From: Saccharofermentans sp.
GTDB lineage: Bacteria > Bacillota > Clostridia > Saccharofermentanales > Saccharofermentanaceae
Direction of reading: 5' to 3'
Assembly: GCA_024682215.1 (NCBI GenBank)
Contig: JAIKZM010000199.1
Location: 1-52,387 of the forward strand
Length of the DNA stretch: 52,387 nt
Shown here: positions 24,701-32,517 of the stretch, piece after piece
Numbering within the stretch: position 1 is the first letter of the stretch
How the letters are laid out: each line of letters opens with the position of its first letter
Position numbers and translations under genes: made by a program
Notes under the pieces: generated by a model
Databases searched by the model: none
What the model was told of the DNA's origin: nothing
Seen by the model: only the letters and a program-made list of their open reading frames with translations

Positions 24701-26203
24701 GCCAACCGAAGCGCCTTCCTTCTGAGCCTGCTTGACCTTTGAGTTCATGAATACTGTGCATCTCGTTCCGAGATCGACAGGCTTTGTCGAAGAAAGCGCT
24801 GCCGCGGCGAACTCAGGTGTAGTAAGGCCGAGCGTTTCGGCGAATGTCTGGATGAATGATCCGCAGCCTGAAGAGCATGCCTCGTTGAGCATGATGGAAT
24901 CGATAACACCGTTCCTGATCTTCATGCACTTCATGTCCTGGCCGCCGATGTCGATGATGAAATCAACGTCCGGACAGAAGAATTTTGCGGACTGGAAGTG
25001 AGCCATTGTCTCGATCTCGCCGAGATCAATGTTAAGGGCTGCCCTGATGATGTTCTCACCATATCCTGTTACGCAGGAATAAGCGATGTAGCAGTCAGAA
25101 GGCATCTTAGAGTAGATGTCCTTCATGATGGTAACCGCGCTCATTACCGGGTTGCCCTTGTTGCTTGCGTAGTATGTGTAAACAAGCTCGCCTTTTGTAT
25201 TTATGACGACCGCCTTCGTGGTAGTGGAACCTGCGTCAATACCTAGGAACAGTGCGCCCTTCTGATCCTTGAAATCGAGGACAGGGATCATGTCCTTCTT
25301 GTGGCGCTCGTCAAACGCCTTCTTGTCTTCCTCACTCTTGAAGATGGGATCGATCCTGATGATGTCGGGAACGAATCCTTCACGGTTCTTGAGCTTCTCG
25401 AGGAGATCGGAGAGCAGCACGGGGTTCTTTCCGTCGGCAGAGAGTGCAGCGCCCAGAGCTACATAGATCTGAGCGTCATCAGGCATCCAAAAGGAATCAA
25501 CCTTCTCGGCAAGCGTTCTCTCAAACGCATTCCTGAGCTCGGAATTGAAGAAAAGCGGGCCTCCCAAGAAAGCAACGTTGCCCTTGATGGGTCTGCCGCA
25601 TGCAAGACCCGAAATAGTCTGATTAACGACTGACTGATAGATGGATGCTGCAAGGTCTTCCTTTGCGGCGCCTTCATTGATAAGAGGCTGAAGGTCGCTC
25701 TTTGCGAAAACTCCGCATCTTGAAGCGATGGTGTAAAGCGATCTGTAGTCCTTAGCGAAATTATTGAGGCCGTCAGCGTCTGTCTGAAGGAGTGAAGCCA
25801 TCTGATCGATGAATGCTCCCGTACCGCCCGCGCAGGTACCGTTCATTCGCTGCTCCAGGACAGGATGCATGTAAGTGATCTTGGCATCCTCTCCGCCAAG
25901 CTCGATGATTACGTCAGTCTCAGGATGATACTTCCTGATAGCCACGGTCTCGGCCATGACTTCCTGGGTAAACTTAAGTCCGAGCCAGTTGGCGACCGAA
26001 AGACCGCCTGAACCGGTAATTACGGTATCGACCTTTATTCCGGGGAACTTTTTGTTAAGATCCTCGAAAAGCTCGTTCAAAAGACCGGATACATCCGAAT
26101 GATGTCTCTTGTATTCGCTGTGGATCGTCTTCTCACCGTCGAGAAGAACGACCTTGATAGTCGTTGATCCAATATCAAGCCCTAAACTGTAGAACTTGTC
26201 CAT
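21737..26203 (-). CDS. Giant acyl-CoA-dehydratase-type activase fusion protein
   Basis: Activases of this type are iron-sulfur ATPases that inject an electron into 2-hydroxyacyl-CoA dehydratases or benzoyl-CoA reductases. Two ASKHA ATPase domains stand in tandem: about 1-270 (LDIGSTTIKVVLL; CAGGTGAF near 122-130) and about 318-575 (DAGSTTTKAVVI; ACSSGCGSF near 445). A Cys motif CPGCTNHC is near 606, then a DUF2229-like region, and a C-terminal half resembling the dehydratase subunit HgdB (SCGNSCGEGW, CAQPFACLPNHVTG). The length of 1488 residues is usual for the long clostridial form, whose substrate is unknown. GGAGG fixes the start. No dehydratase genes flank it. Confidence 0.85.
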   Translation of the reverse strand: MDKFYSLGLDIGSTTIKVVLLDGEKTIHSEYKRHHSDVSGLLNELFEDLNKKFPGIKVDTVITGSGGLSVANWLGLKFTQEVMAETVAIRKYHPETDVIIELGGEDAKITYMHPVLEQRMNGTCAGGTGAFIDQMASLLQTDADGLNNFAKDYRSLYTIASRCGVFAKSDLQPLINEGAAKEDLAASIYQSVVNQTISGLACGRPIKGNVAFLGGPLFFNSELRNAFERTLAEKVDSFWMPDDAQIYVALGAALSADGKNPVLLSDLLEKLKNREGFVPDIIRIDPIFKSEEDKKAFDERHKKDMIPVLDFKDQKGALFLGIDAGSTTTKAVVINTKGELVYTYYASNKGNPVMSAVTIMKDIYSKMPSDCYIAYSCVTGYGENIIRAALNIDLGEIETMAHFQSAKFFCPDVDFIIDIGGQDMKCMKIRNGVIDSIMLNEACSSGCGSFIQTFAETLGLTTPEFAAAALSSTKPVDLGTRCTVFMNSKVKQAQKEGASVGDISAGLSYSVVRNALYKVIKIRDTEQLGKNIVVQGGTFLNDAILRCFELVSKRDVIRPNVAGLMGAFGAALIAQRRCKDGARSKLLGRDELDSFTMETENTQCPGCTNHCRLTIATFSNGRKFVSGNRCERGEDIALDKEPADQKEKIPNLFAYKYNRTFKYQPLKLEDAPRGEIGIPRVLNQYENYPFWFTVLTKLGFRVLISARSSHKLYESGMETIPSESVCYPAKLAHGHIENLISRGIKTIFYPDVPYENIENQGSNNHYNCPIVCSYPEVIRNNVENLKEKEIRYLNPFMPLDNLDCVAEQLVKIFDYTAVSLKEAKAAVAAGAEEYFNFKEDIRQKGIEILKEMEEKGLKGVVLAGRPYHIDPEINHGIPEMINSLGLAVLTEDSVARPGRLKRPIRVIDQWMYHTRLYEAAAYVITRPDLELVQLTSFGCGLDAVTSDQVQEILESSGKLYTLLKIDEVSNLGAARIRMRSLVVAMNERAELEQSGTAVEKLYPSADAQPDDAPYTMRRVEFTKENKKNHTILAPQMAPIQFEFVEAVFHKHGYKLKLLKQATREDIECGLKYVNNDACFPTIIVIGQMINAILKGDIDPDNTTLAITQTGGGCRATNYVAFLRKALREAGYPQIPVITISAQRFEKNEGFEYTAGFLLDAVKALSLGDMLTTLLLRVRPYEKVEGSANALYSYINKIGRRMLNPKGVSDDLSERYDKMMPNSYYSKSPEQKKKIRDCLADIGVDLENVPVITKYKAFIKFAVQKFDALPLLDIPRKPRVGLVGEILVKFQPDANNNAIDVIEAEGCEGVLPGVLDFFLYCAYNPIWQAENLGKSKKTGYIMKQGIKFLESLRKPINREFKATGGKFMLTERIQELAEKSSSVLSCGNSCGEGWFLTAEMIELIQDGVPNIICAQPFACLPNHVTGKGMIKELRRQYPNSNIIPIDYDPGASEANQLNRIKLMISTAHTVRNKEIEEQKRSQGGSPVED

Positions 26204-26223
26204 CTACTGTCCTCCACACTCGC

Positions 26224-27012
26224 TTATTTCCTGTTTCCCTTCGAAGGAGCACCCTTCGGCTGGACAATGCCGGACGGCATCTGCGCCGCCGTATCGGAAT
26301 ATTTTGCACCGCTGACGGAACCCGGGTTCTGCCTTTTGTCAGAAGACCTTGATGAGGCTGCCGTCCTTCTTCTTGCAGGAATGCTTCCGAAGACCTTAAG
26401 AGACTTTTCCTTGAGCTCGGCAAGCCAGCTGAGCTGCTCGTTCTTAAGGCTCTCTCTGAAGTTCCTGTTGACCAGTCCTGACTTAAATTCCTCGCGCAGA
26501 GATACGCGAAGGAGCTCATCCGGAACGCCGAGAGCGAGATCAAACAGGTGTCCGAAAGAATCGTACGCAACGAGCCTTAAGGACTCCATGATCTTTCTGA
26601 CGTTCTCCTCATAGACATTTACATCGCACTTAAGTCCCAGCTGATACATCATGCCGGTAAAGTTGAGATTGATGTACGGAAGATTGCCCGAAAATATGAG
26701 GTGCAGGCAGATAAGCTTCATATAAGACTCGAGATTGATGCATTCCTGATCGCAGATAAGCGCAAGCTGGCCGTCTGCGGTCATTGCGGAAATATCAGAC
26801 CTCTCGCCTTCAAATCCGTTTGCCCATAAAAAATAGAGCTCACGGAATACTTCGTTCTTGAAATGCTCGAAATCCCTTGTAAGGGGCTCGGCTAAGATCT
26901 TGTTTCCGAGATTGAAGATATACTGCATGTAAGACACTTCGAGATAGCTCGGAACAGAGAAATATTTGAAATATGCAGCCACGTCACGGCTGTTGAATAT
27001 GTATGTGTGCAA
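26224..27012 (-). CDS. Hypothetical protein, TTG start
   Basis: I do not recognise this 262-residue protein. Residues 1-205 look globular, mostly helical, with aromatic-rich segments (FKYFSVPSYLEVSYMQYIF). Residues from about 215 are basic and disordered, rich in Arg, Ser and Pro, ending PKGAPSKGNRK. The only start that keeps the N-terminal part is TTG at 27012, with GAGG 11 bases upstream; the next ATG, at residue 29, has no ribosome binding site. It lies 20 bases before the activase gene and is the first gene after the palindrome-bearing promoter, so it may serve that pathway. Confidence 0.7.
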   Translation of the reverse strand: MHTYIFNSRDVAAYFKYFSVPSYLEVSYMQYIFNLGNKILAEPLTRDFEHFKNEVFRELYFLWANGFEGERSDISAMTADGQLALICDQECINLESYMKLICLHLIFSGNLPYINLNFTGMMYQLGLKCDVNVYEENVRKIMESLRLVAYDSFGHLFDLALGVPDELLRVSLREEFKSGLVNRNFRESLKNEQLSWLAELKEKSLKVFGSIPARRRTAASSRSSDKRQNPGSVSGAKYSDTAAQMPSGIVQPKGAPSKGNRK

Positions 27013-27050
27013 AAGAACAAAAACCTCTACGCATTATTTTTCAGTATAAA

Positions 27051-27074
27051 ATTATAGCATAACGCGCGCGTTAT
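27051..27074 (-). promoter_or_regulatory. Promoter with a 16-bp palindromic operator
   Basis: On the minus strand TATAAT (27051-27056) has an extended TGC in front. Directly upstream, in the spacer, lies a perfect palindrome, ATAACGCG/CGCGTTAT (27059-27074). A repressor bound there would block RNA polymerase. It drives the hypothetical gene at 26224-27012 and probably the activase-polA-coaE run. The regulator is unknown. Confidence 0.65.
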
Positions 27075-27103
27075 ACTTGTCAGAATTGGCTGATTTTTCA
27101 GGA

Positions 27104-27127
27104 CAAAAAGCACCCGAAAATGGTGCT
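27104..27127 (-). terminator. leuA-uppP rho-independent terminator
   Basis: On the minus strand AGCACC (27122-27127) pairs with GGTGCT (27109-27114) around a short loop and is followed by five T, five bases past the uppP stop. Confidence 0.8.
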
Positions 27128-27132
27128 AACCA

Positions 27133-27993
27133 TTAAAAACCGATAACTCCCGTTAAACCAAGTATCAAAACGGCCACTCCGAGAGCGATCCTGTACCATC
27201 CGAAGCACGTAAATCCGTGCTTTTTGATAAAGCTCATCAAGCCTTTGATAACAAAGAGACTGACTACGAATGCGGTAACCATTCCGATAGCAAGGAGCGC
27301 TATTTCATTACCCTGTACGTCACCCTTGAACTTGACTATCTTCAAAAGGCTTGCGCCAAACATGACAGGAATCGCAAGGAAGAACGTGAATTTGGCTGCC
27401 GCCTCGCGCTTGATTCCCATTCCGAGAGAGCCGACGATCGTTGAGCCTGATCTTGAAGCACCCGGAAATATAGCTGCCAGGAGCTGGAAGATGCCGATCA
27501 TGAAAGCATGGCCCCAGTTGATCTGGCCTACCGTCTTTATCTTGAACTCCTTATCCTTCATGATGTGCTCGACAACGATGAAAGCAATACCGAAAACAAT
27601 AAGGGCGATCGCTACCACAACATAGTTGTAAAGATGCTCGTCGAGCCAATCATCGAAAAGAACGCCAACTATTGCTGCTGGAATGCATGCAACGGCTATC
27701 TTGAACCACATGATGAACTTATCCTTCATGATCCAGCGGCCGATGCCGGATTCCGACAGCGGATGGCTGTTGCGCTTGATGCCGAACGGCCAGATATCCC
27801 ACCAGAAAACGACCATGACAGCCAGGATCGCGCCAAGCTGTATGACTACGAGATAAAGATCATAGAATTCAGGCGAAACGTTGAGCTTAAGGAATTCGTT
27901 CAATATGATCATGTGACCTGTCGAAGAGACGGGAAGCCACTCGGTAATTCCCTCGACAACGCCGAAAATAAAGGCTACAAAATAATCCCACAT
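27133..27993 (-). CDS. uppP: Undecaprenyl-diphosphatase
   Basis: UppP (BacA) removes a phosphate from undecaprenyl diphosphate so the lipid carrier can be reused in peptidoglycan synthesis; overexpression gives bacitracin resistance. The two conserved family motifs are clear: the N-terminal EGITEWLPVSSTGH and the PGASRSGSTI motif near 180-190. The 286-residue protein has about eight membrane helices. It lies 34 bases after leuA with no terminator between, so it appears to share the leucine T-box transcript. That is an odd pairing for a cell-wall gene. Its own ribosome binding site (GGAG) is rather far from the ATG. Confidence 0.95.
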   Translation of the reverse strand: MWDYFVAFIFGVVEGITEWLPVSSTGHMIILNEFLKLNVSPEFYDLYLVVIQLGAILAVMVVFWWDIWPFGIKRNSHPLSESGIGRWIMKDKFIMWFKIAVACIPAAIVGVLFDDWLDEHLYNYVVVAIALIVFGIAFIVVEHIMKDKEFKIKTVGQINWGHAFMIGIFQLLAAIFPGASRSGSTIVGSLGMGIKREAAAKFTFFLAIPVMFGASLLKIVKFKGDVQGNEIALLAIGMVTAFVVSLFVIKGLMSFIKKHGFTCFGWYRIALGVAVLILGLTGVIGF

Positions 27994-28027
27994 AATAATC
28001 TAAGACTCCAAATCTGAATTGACCGTC

Positions 28028-29704
28028 TTATCTTATCACTTTTATCATTCTGTTGTATGCGCAAACTATGGCACGTACGGATGACTTGGTTACAGAGCTT
28101 GAAACGCCTGCTCCGATATAGGTTTTACCGTCCTGCTTGCTCAAGATCTCAATGTATGTGATAGCCGCAGAGTCAGAACCGCTCTTCATGGCGTGCTCGG
28201 AATAGTCCTTGATCTCAAAATCAACACCTGTATAAGTCTTAAACGCAGTTACAAAAGCGTCAAGAAGACCGTTACCGGTACCTTTGACGGTAACAGGCGT
28301 CCCATTATCGGTAATCACGGCTTCAACAGTCGAGATCTGCTCGCTGTCCTGCTGCTCCGAGAACGTCTTCAGTCCGTAAGGCTCGAGGACATTGATATAC
28401 TTGTCGTCAAACAGATCAAAGATCTGCTGTGGTGTAAGTTCGTTCTCTATGCCGTTTTCTTCAGTGGCAGCCTTAACAACAGGCAGAAAGCTGCGCAGGA
28501 AGCTTCTCGGCATATGAATACCGAAATGTTTTTCCATGACATAAGAAATCCCGCCTCTTCCGGACTGGGAATTGATCCTGATAACGGGCTCATACTGGCG
28601 TCCGACATCAGCAGGATCTATAGGCAGATAAGGCACGGCCCAAACAGAAGAATTGCGCTCTTCCATCTTCTTCCTGCCCTTATTGATCGCATCCTGATGA
28701 GAACCTGAGAATGCGGTAAACACGAGCTTTCCAGCCCAGGGATGTCTGGGTTCCACCTTCATGCCGGTGCAGTCTTCATAAACATCGATGACATTGTTCA
28801 TGTCAGAGAAATCGAGCTGCGGATCAACGCCCAGCATCAGCATATTTATTGCGAGAGTAACGATATCAACGTTACCGGTCCTCTCACCGTTTCCGAAGAG
28901 CGTGCCTTCCACCCTGTCAGCTCCCGCCATCAGGCCGAACTCTGACGTTGCAACGGCAGTCCCCCTGTCATTATGTGTATGCAGAGAAACAACGATGTTA
29001 TCTCTCCATCTTGTATGAGTACAGAAATATTCAACCTGATCCGCGAAAACATTGGCTGTCTGATATTCAACGGTCTCAGGCAGATTGATTATCGCTTTAT
29101 GCTCAGTTGAGGGCTTCCATATGTCGAGTACAGCATCACAGATCCTGACTGCAAATTCCGGCTCCGTAGACGAGAAACTCTCGGGAGAGTATTCAAGTAT
29201 AAAATCCGTACCGCTCTCATCCTTGGAAATGTACTCCATTATCAGCCTTGCGCCGACTTCAGCCAGATCTATGCAGTCTTCCGGCGAGAAACCGAAGACA
29301 ACGTCTCTCTGGAGCGTACTAGTGGAATTATACAGGTGTATTATCGCCTTTTTGCAGCCTTTCACAGCCTCCATCGTCTTCTCGATGATGTGGGGTCTGG
29401 ACTGTGTGAGAACCTGAATGGCTACGCCGTCAGGAATCAGATCGTTATCGATCAGATAACGGCAGAAATTGTAATCCGTCTCAGATGCAGCCGGGAAACC
29501 GATCTCGATCTCCTTAAATCCGATCTCACACAAAAAGGTGAAGAACTCGACTTTCTGGTCAAGTGTCATGGGCACCTCGAGAGCCTGGTTACCGTCTCTC
29601 AAGTCAACAGAACACCAGATCGGAGCCTGTGAAATAGCTCTGGTCGGCCACTTACGCTCAGTCATGGGGACTGTGGGATAAGCCTCATATTTCTTATTGT
29701 TCAT
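28028..29704 (-). CDS. leuA: 2-isopropylmalate synthase
   Basis: LeuA condenses acetyl-CoA with 2-ketoisovalerate, the committed step to leucine. The catalytic segment SVDLRDGNQAL (Arg36, Asp37) and the metal-binding HTHNDRG are present in the N-terminal barrel. A C-terminal LeuA regulatory domain (about 440-558) should bind leucine. The protein is of the longer type related to actinobacterial and fungal enzymes, opening NNKKYEAYPTVPMTERKWPT. I start it at the ATG at 29704, behind AGGAGG; a longer frame would run into the leader. A T-box leader controls it. Confidence 0.95.
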   Translation of the reverse strand: MNNKKYEAYPTVPMTERKWPTRAISQAPIWCSVDLRDGNQALEVPMTLDQKVEFFTFLCEIGFKEIEIGFPAASETDYNFCRYLIDNDLIPDGVAIQVLTQSRPHIIEKTMEAVKGCKKAIIHLYNSTSTLQRDVVFGFSPEDCIDLAEVGARLIMEYISKDESGTDFILEYSPESFSSTEPEFAVRICDAVLDIWKPSTEHKAIINLPETVEYQTANVFADQVEYFCTHTRWRDNIVVSLHTHNDRGTAVATSEFGLMAGADRVEGTLFGNGERTGNVDIVTLAINMLMLGVDPQLDFSDMNNVIDVYEDCTGMKVEPRHPWAGKLVFTAFSGSHQDAINKGRKKMEERNSSVWAVPYLPIDPADVGRQYEPVIRINSQSGRGGISYVMEKHFGIHMPRSFLRSFLPVVKAATEENGIENELTPQQIFDLFDDKYINVLEPYGLKTFSEQQDSEQISTVEAVITDNGTPVTVKGTGNGLLDAFVTAFKTYTGVDFEIKDYSEHAMKSGSDSAAITYIEILSKQDGKTYIGAGVSSSVTKSSVRAIVCAYNRMIKVIR

Positions 29705-29728
29705 GCCCGGCACCTCCTTGTACCAATC

Positions 29729-29766
29729 AAAAAGCCCCCTCGTCTCAAACATAGAGACGAAGGGGC
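29729..29766 (-). terminator. T-box regulated terminator of leuA
   Basis: On the minus strand a stem of about 13 bp (29754-29766 with 29734-29746) with loop TATGTTT is followed by CTTTTTG. It forms the off state of the T-box switch and is displaced by the antiterminator when uncharged tRNA is bound. Confidence 0.9.
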
Positions 29767-29990
29767 GTTCGCGGTACCACTCTATTTCACGGCATAAGCC
29801 GTGCACTCACAAGATACGGGATGCTATCCGATATCAGTGTCCCTGTAACGTGGGACAGATCCGTTCAAGTCTAATTGCTTTAAGCTTTCAACCGAATGCT
29901 CCGGAGCGAGTTCCTTAACCGGCTTCTTATCTGCTCACACCACCCGCAGACTCTCTGTAAAGACGCCTGATGAAGTACTATTCCCCTTCA
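29729..29990 (-). ncRNA. T-box leader (leucine) upstream of leuA
   Basis: The diagnostic T-box sequence AGTGGTACCGCG is at 29771-29782 on the minus strand, followed by the competing terminator. The stem I region begins around AGAGAG (29951-29956) and contains GGGTGGTGTGAGC. The likely specifier codon is CTC (29908-29910) within GGAACTCGCTCC; it reads Leu and so fits leuA. Uncharged tRNA-Leu would stabilise the antiterminator and turn on leuA and uppP. The specifier was placed by eye, not by covariance folding. Confidence 0.9.
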
Positions 29991-30016
29991 CCGCATTTAT
30001 CTATTTAGTTTCGGTT

Positions 30017-30046
30017 ACTTTAACACAACCCAAGCGAAAAGGTCAA
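30017..30046 (-). promoter_or_regulatory. Promoter of the leuA T-box transcript
   Basis: On the minus strand TTGACC (30041-30046) and TAAAGT (30017-30022) are separated by 18 bases, just before the T-box leader. Confidence 0.6.
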
Positions 30047-30255
30047 CCTTTCGGGATTTATGCATCACTTTTACTCTTGATATGCTTCCTTACATCGTAT
30101 TTTGCAAACGACTGCTTTTATATTCATATGATCATTCTATCCTTTCATCAACTTATAGATTATCAGCAACGAATTATATCAATAATGCCCTTCGTCTCAT
30201 CTTTTGAGATAAAGGGCAATTAATAAGCATCTCAAAATACCTAAAGATCTGAGTT
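30047..30255. other. AT-rich gene-free gap between leuA leader and effector locus
   Basis: Together with the T-box leader this makes about 550 bases without a coding gene. The part from 30047 to 30255 is AT-rich and holds only the hairpin listed at 30186-30218. No open frame or RNA gene is supported here. Confidence 0.6.
30186..30218 (-). terminator. Terminator-like hairpin at the end of the effector locus
   Basis: TGCCCTT...AAGGGCA arms extend to a stem of about 13 bp with one mismatch and one G-U, loop AAAAGAT. It lies about 40 bases past the last gene of the effector locus on the minus strand. The following ATTATTG is not a pure T run, so efficiency is uncertain. Its GTCTC/GAGAC core resembles the leuA terminator. 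Confidence 0.5.
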
Positions 30256-30786
30256 TTAATTCTCAAGTTTCATATAGTAAGTCATATTGCTTAAACGTAA
30301 ACTTAAGCACTCAGAATCTCCGTATACGTAATTTGCATCAACTAAACCTTCAGAAATCAGTTTGTTGGCAGCAACTTTGTTTTCTTCAATTACATTCGGC
30401 AACAGCGCATTCATTCGTTCAACATATTTCTTAACATTTTGAACATCTTCCTGATCAATCTCCCCACCAGTAAACTTCTTTTGTGCCAAAGAATAAATCA
30501 TACAGGAAAAGCTATCTATCTCAACCAATGCTTCATCATGAGTAAACATTGAATATTTAGCATCTACAGATAGTTCACCCCAATGCCTTAACTCCGTGTT
30601 ATACCAATCATCAATCATCTTCGCTTTTATTTCTTCATTGTTTTCCAACAGTGGTACAAATTCATCATATTTCGCATGCATATATGCTGAAAATCTGCTT
30701 TTAAGATCCGTATCGCTCTTCAAAACGGAAACAGATTCCAATTTTGCATTAAATAGAGTTTCTATTAAATCTTCAAATTCTTTCAT
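30256..30786 (-). CDS. Putative immunity protein for the metalloprotease effector
   Basis: I do not recognise the family of this 176-residue protein. It is acidic, has no signal peptide and looks mostly helical, as expected for a cytosolic immunity protein. It begins 10 bases after the stop of the HExxH effector gene, behind AGGAG. The sequence is distinctly AT-rich, like the C-terminal half of that effector, which suggests the two arrived together. Immunity function is inferred only from position, size and base composition; a chaperone or an unrelated cargo gene is possible. Confidence 0.6.
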   Translation of the reverse strand: MKEFEDLIETLFNAKLESVSVLKSDTDLKSRFSAYMHAKYDEFVPLLENNEEIKAKMIDDWYNTELRHWGELSVDAKYSMFTHDEALVEIDSFSCMIYSLAQKKFTGGEIDQEDVQNVKKYVERMNALLPNVIEENKVAANKLISEGLVDANYVYGDSECLSLRLSNMTYYMKLEN

Positions 30787-30796
30787 AATCGTTCTC

Positions 30797-32497
30797 CTAT
30801 TTATGTAATAACAAATAGTTAATCTTATATTTATTTACCATTGAACTAATTTGATTTAATGCAATCTTTTTAGAAGCAGGCAATGTATTATTATCTATAG
30901 CTACATCAAATTGATAGGACATATTATCAAAAAAGCCCGGTCCGCCATACTTATCAAAATGTTTTCTCATACAATTAGGATCGTTTTTAAAATACGCATG
31001 ATCAAACATTCTCTTATTATTTCCAAATGAATACAAGTCATTAATATAGTGAGCCGTCTCATCATATGAGCAATCTGGATTACTATATGAAGGATTAGCC
31101 CTTTTCATAACACCAAGAGTATAATTCTGTGTCAGTGATTCATTAATCCCTACATTATTTCCGTTAATACTGACACCTCTTCTATATTCAACCACTTTAC
31201 CAGTAATATCATATACATCGTTGGCAGACATTTGATGAAAGTTTTCATGAATACCAGTTTCTTTCGCTTGATCAACACCAAAAGAAATATCAACATATGA
31301 TTTTTTACCATTATTAAAACCCATGATATTCTCAGTATAACCAAGTCCATATTGCATTCTTGCTTGTGTATGAGTTATAGCAAACGTATTATCTTGAACT
31401 TTTGCCTGCATTTTTGAAGGAGCAATAAATCTATCCAAGCCATTATCTCTGATATACTGTTTCATTTCAGAGTCAGCCTGAGGCAACACATAGTTGTTTA
31501 TATACTTCTTATCATCATGGGATTTCTTTATTTTACCCAAACCTAATAAATTATCATCACTTACGTCAGCAGTTGAAGCTCTCCTTCCAAGCCCGCCAAG
31601 TTTCTTAGTTCTATCACCGGCAAAAGGAACATCCGCTAACGAGTCCCAATCAGCCGAACCGGAATTAGAAGCCGGTGCCAATTCTCCTGCTTTCTCAGGA
31701 TTAAAACTATCCAACGTTTCCGGTCCAGTTTCAGGATTATAACCTTTTCTGCCAAGTCCACCGGATTTCTTCGGCGTATCAAAATCACTAAAAGACGCAC
31801 TACCGATATCACCAGCATCACCATTTACCATGTTATTAACATGGATTGCCCTGGCACCAAGAGCGCCTGGATTATGCGCATTACGCTGCTCATTCGCAGC
31901 CTCATAAAAGTTCCTGCTCGCACCTGCCGGTGCTCCTCCAGTCCTGCCGGCTCTTGCTCCGGCTCCACCACCTGCTGCTCCTGAAGCAACACTACCACCC
32001 AGAATCGCTGCAGCTTGGGACAGCTGGCCGAGACTTTGCTGAAATCCGCCGGCTGCCGTTGAAGCAACGTTGCCATAGTCTCCGCCAAACGAAGAGACTA
32101 ATTGAATATTCTGATTGGCACGGGTAGCCGAATCCTGAATATCAGCCAATGTTTGCTGCTCTTGCTGTTCAATACGGTTTAATTCCCCTTCAACTTCCCT
32201 CTGATCGCGTTCAAGCTCGTTATCTCTCTGCTTTAAATCGCTGATCTCCTTTTTGACTTCATTTATCTTTGCCATTACAGAAGAGATCTGAGAACTGTTG
32301 TCATTATCTTCGCTGCTCGAGTTCTTTAGATTCTCCAGTTCGGTCATTAAGCTCTCAAGCTTATAACCCTGAGTTTGAATTTCAGAGCGGACGCTGCTGC
32401 GTTCGGACGTTATCTGTTCCAAGCGCTGGCGCGTACTTATTTCGGACTGTTTTAAGCCCTCAGCTTTGCTAATAAACTCACTGGCAGTAATCTTCAA
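30797..32497 (-). CDS. Effector-like protein with C-terminal HExxH metalloprotease domain
   Basis: The 566-residue protein is modular. Residues 1-135 are coiled coil; 136-215 are a Gly/Ala-rich stretch ending NFYEAANEQRNA...GALGAR, and both parts match the neighbouring effector (32780-34390). A linker with two GGLGR copies (246-250, 301-305) follows. The C-terminal part carries HENFH (His417, Glu418, His421) and INESLTQNYT with Glu453 as a possible third zinc ligand, a gluzincin-like layout. There is no signal peptide. Translation starts at TTG, seven bases after AAGGAG. I infer a polymorphic toxin exported by the ATPases upstream. Confidence 0.72.
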   Translation of the reverse strand: MKITASEFISKAEGLKQSEISTRQRLEQITSERSSVRSEIQTQGYKLESLMTELENLKNSSSEDNDNSSQISSVMAKINEVKKEISDLKQRDNELERDQREVEGELNRIEQQEQQTLADIQDSATRANQNIQLVSSFGGDYGNVASTAAGGFQQSLGQLSQAAAILGGSVASGAAGGGAGARAGRTGGAPAGASRNFYEAANEQRNAHNPGALGARAIHVNNMVNGDAGDIGSASFSDFDTPKKSGGLGRKGYNPETGPETLDSFNPEKAGELAPASNSGSADWDSLADVPFAGDRTKKLGGLGRRASTADVSDDNLLGLGKIKKSHDDKKYINNYVLPQADSEMKQYIRDNGLDRFIAPSKMQAKVQDNTFAITHTQARMQYGLGYTENIMGFNNGKKSYVDISFGVDQAKETGIHENFHQMSANDVYDITGKVVEYRRGVSINGNNVGINESLTQNYTLGVMKRANPSYSNPDCSYDETAHYINDLYSFGNNKRMFDHAYFKNDPNCMRKHFDKYGGPGFFDNMSYQFDVAIDNNTLPASKKIALNQISSMVNKYKINYLLLHK

Positions 32498-32517
32498 TTA
32501 CAAACTCCTTATCAGCT

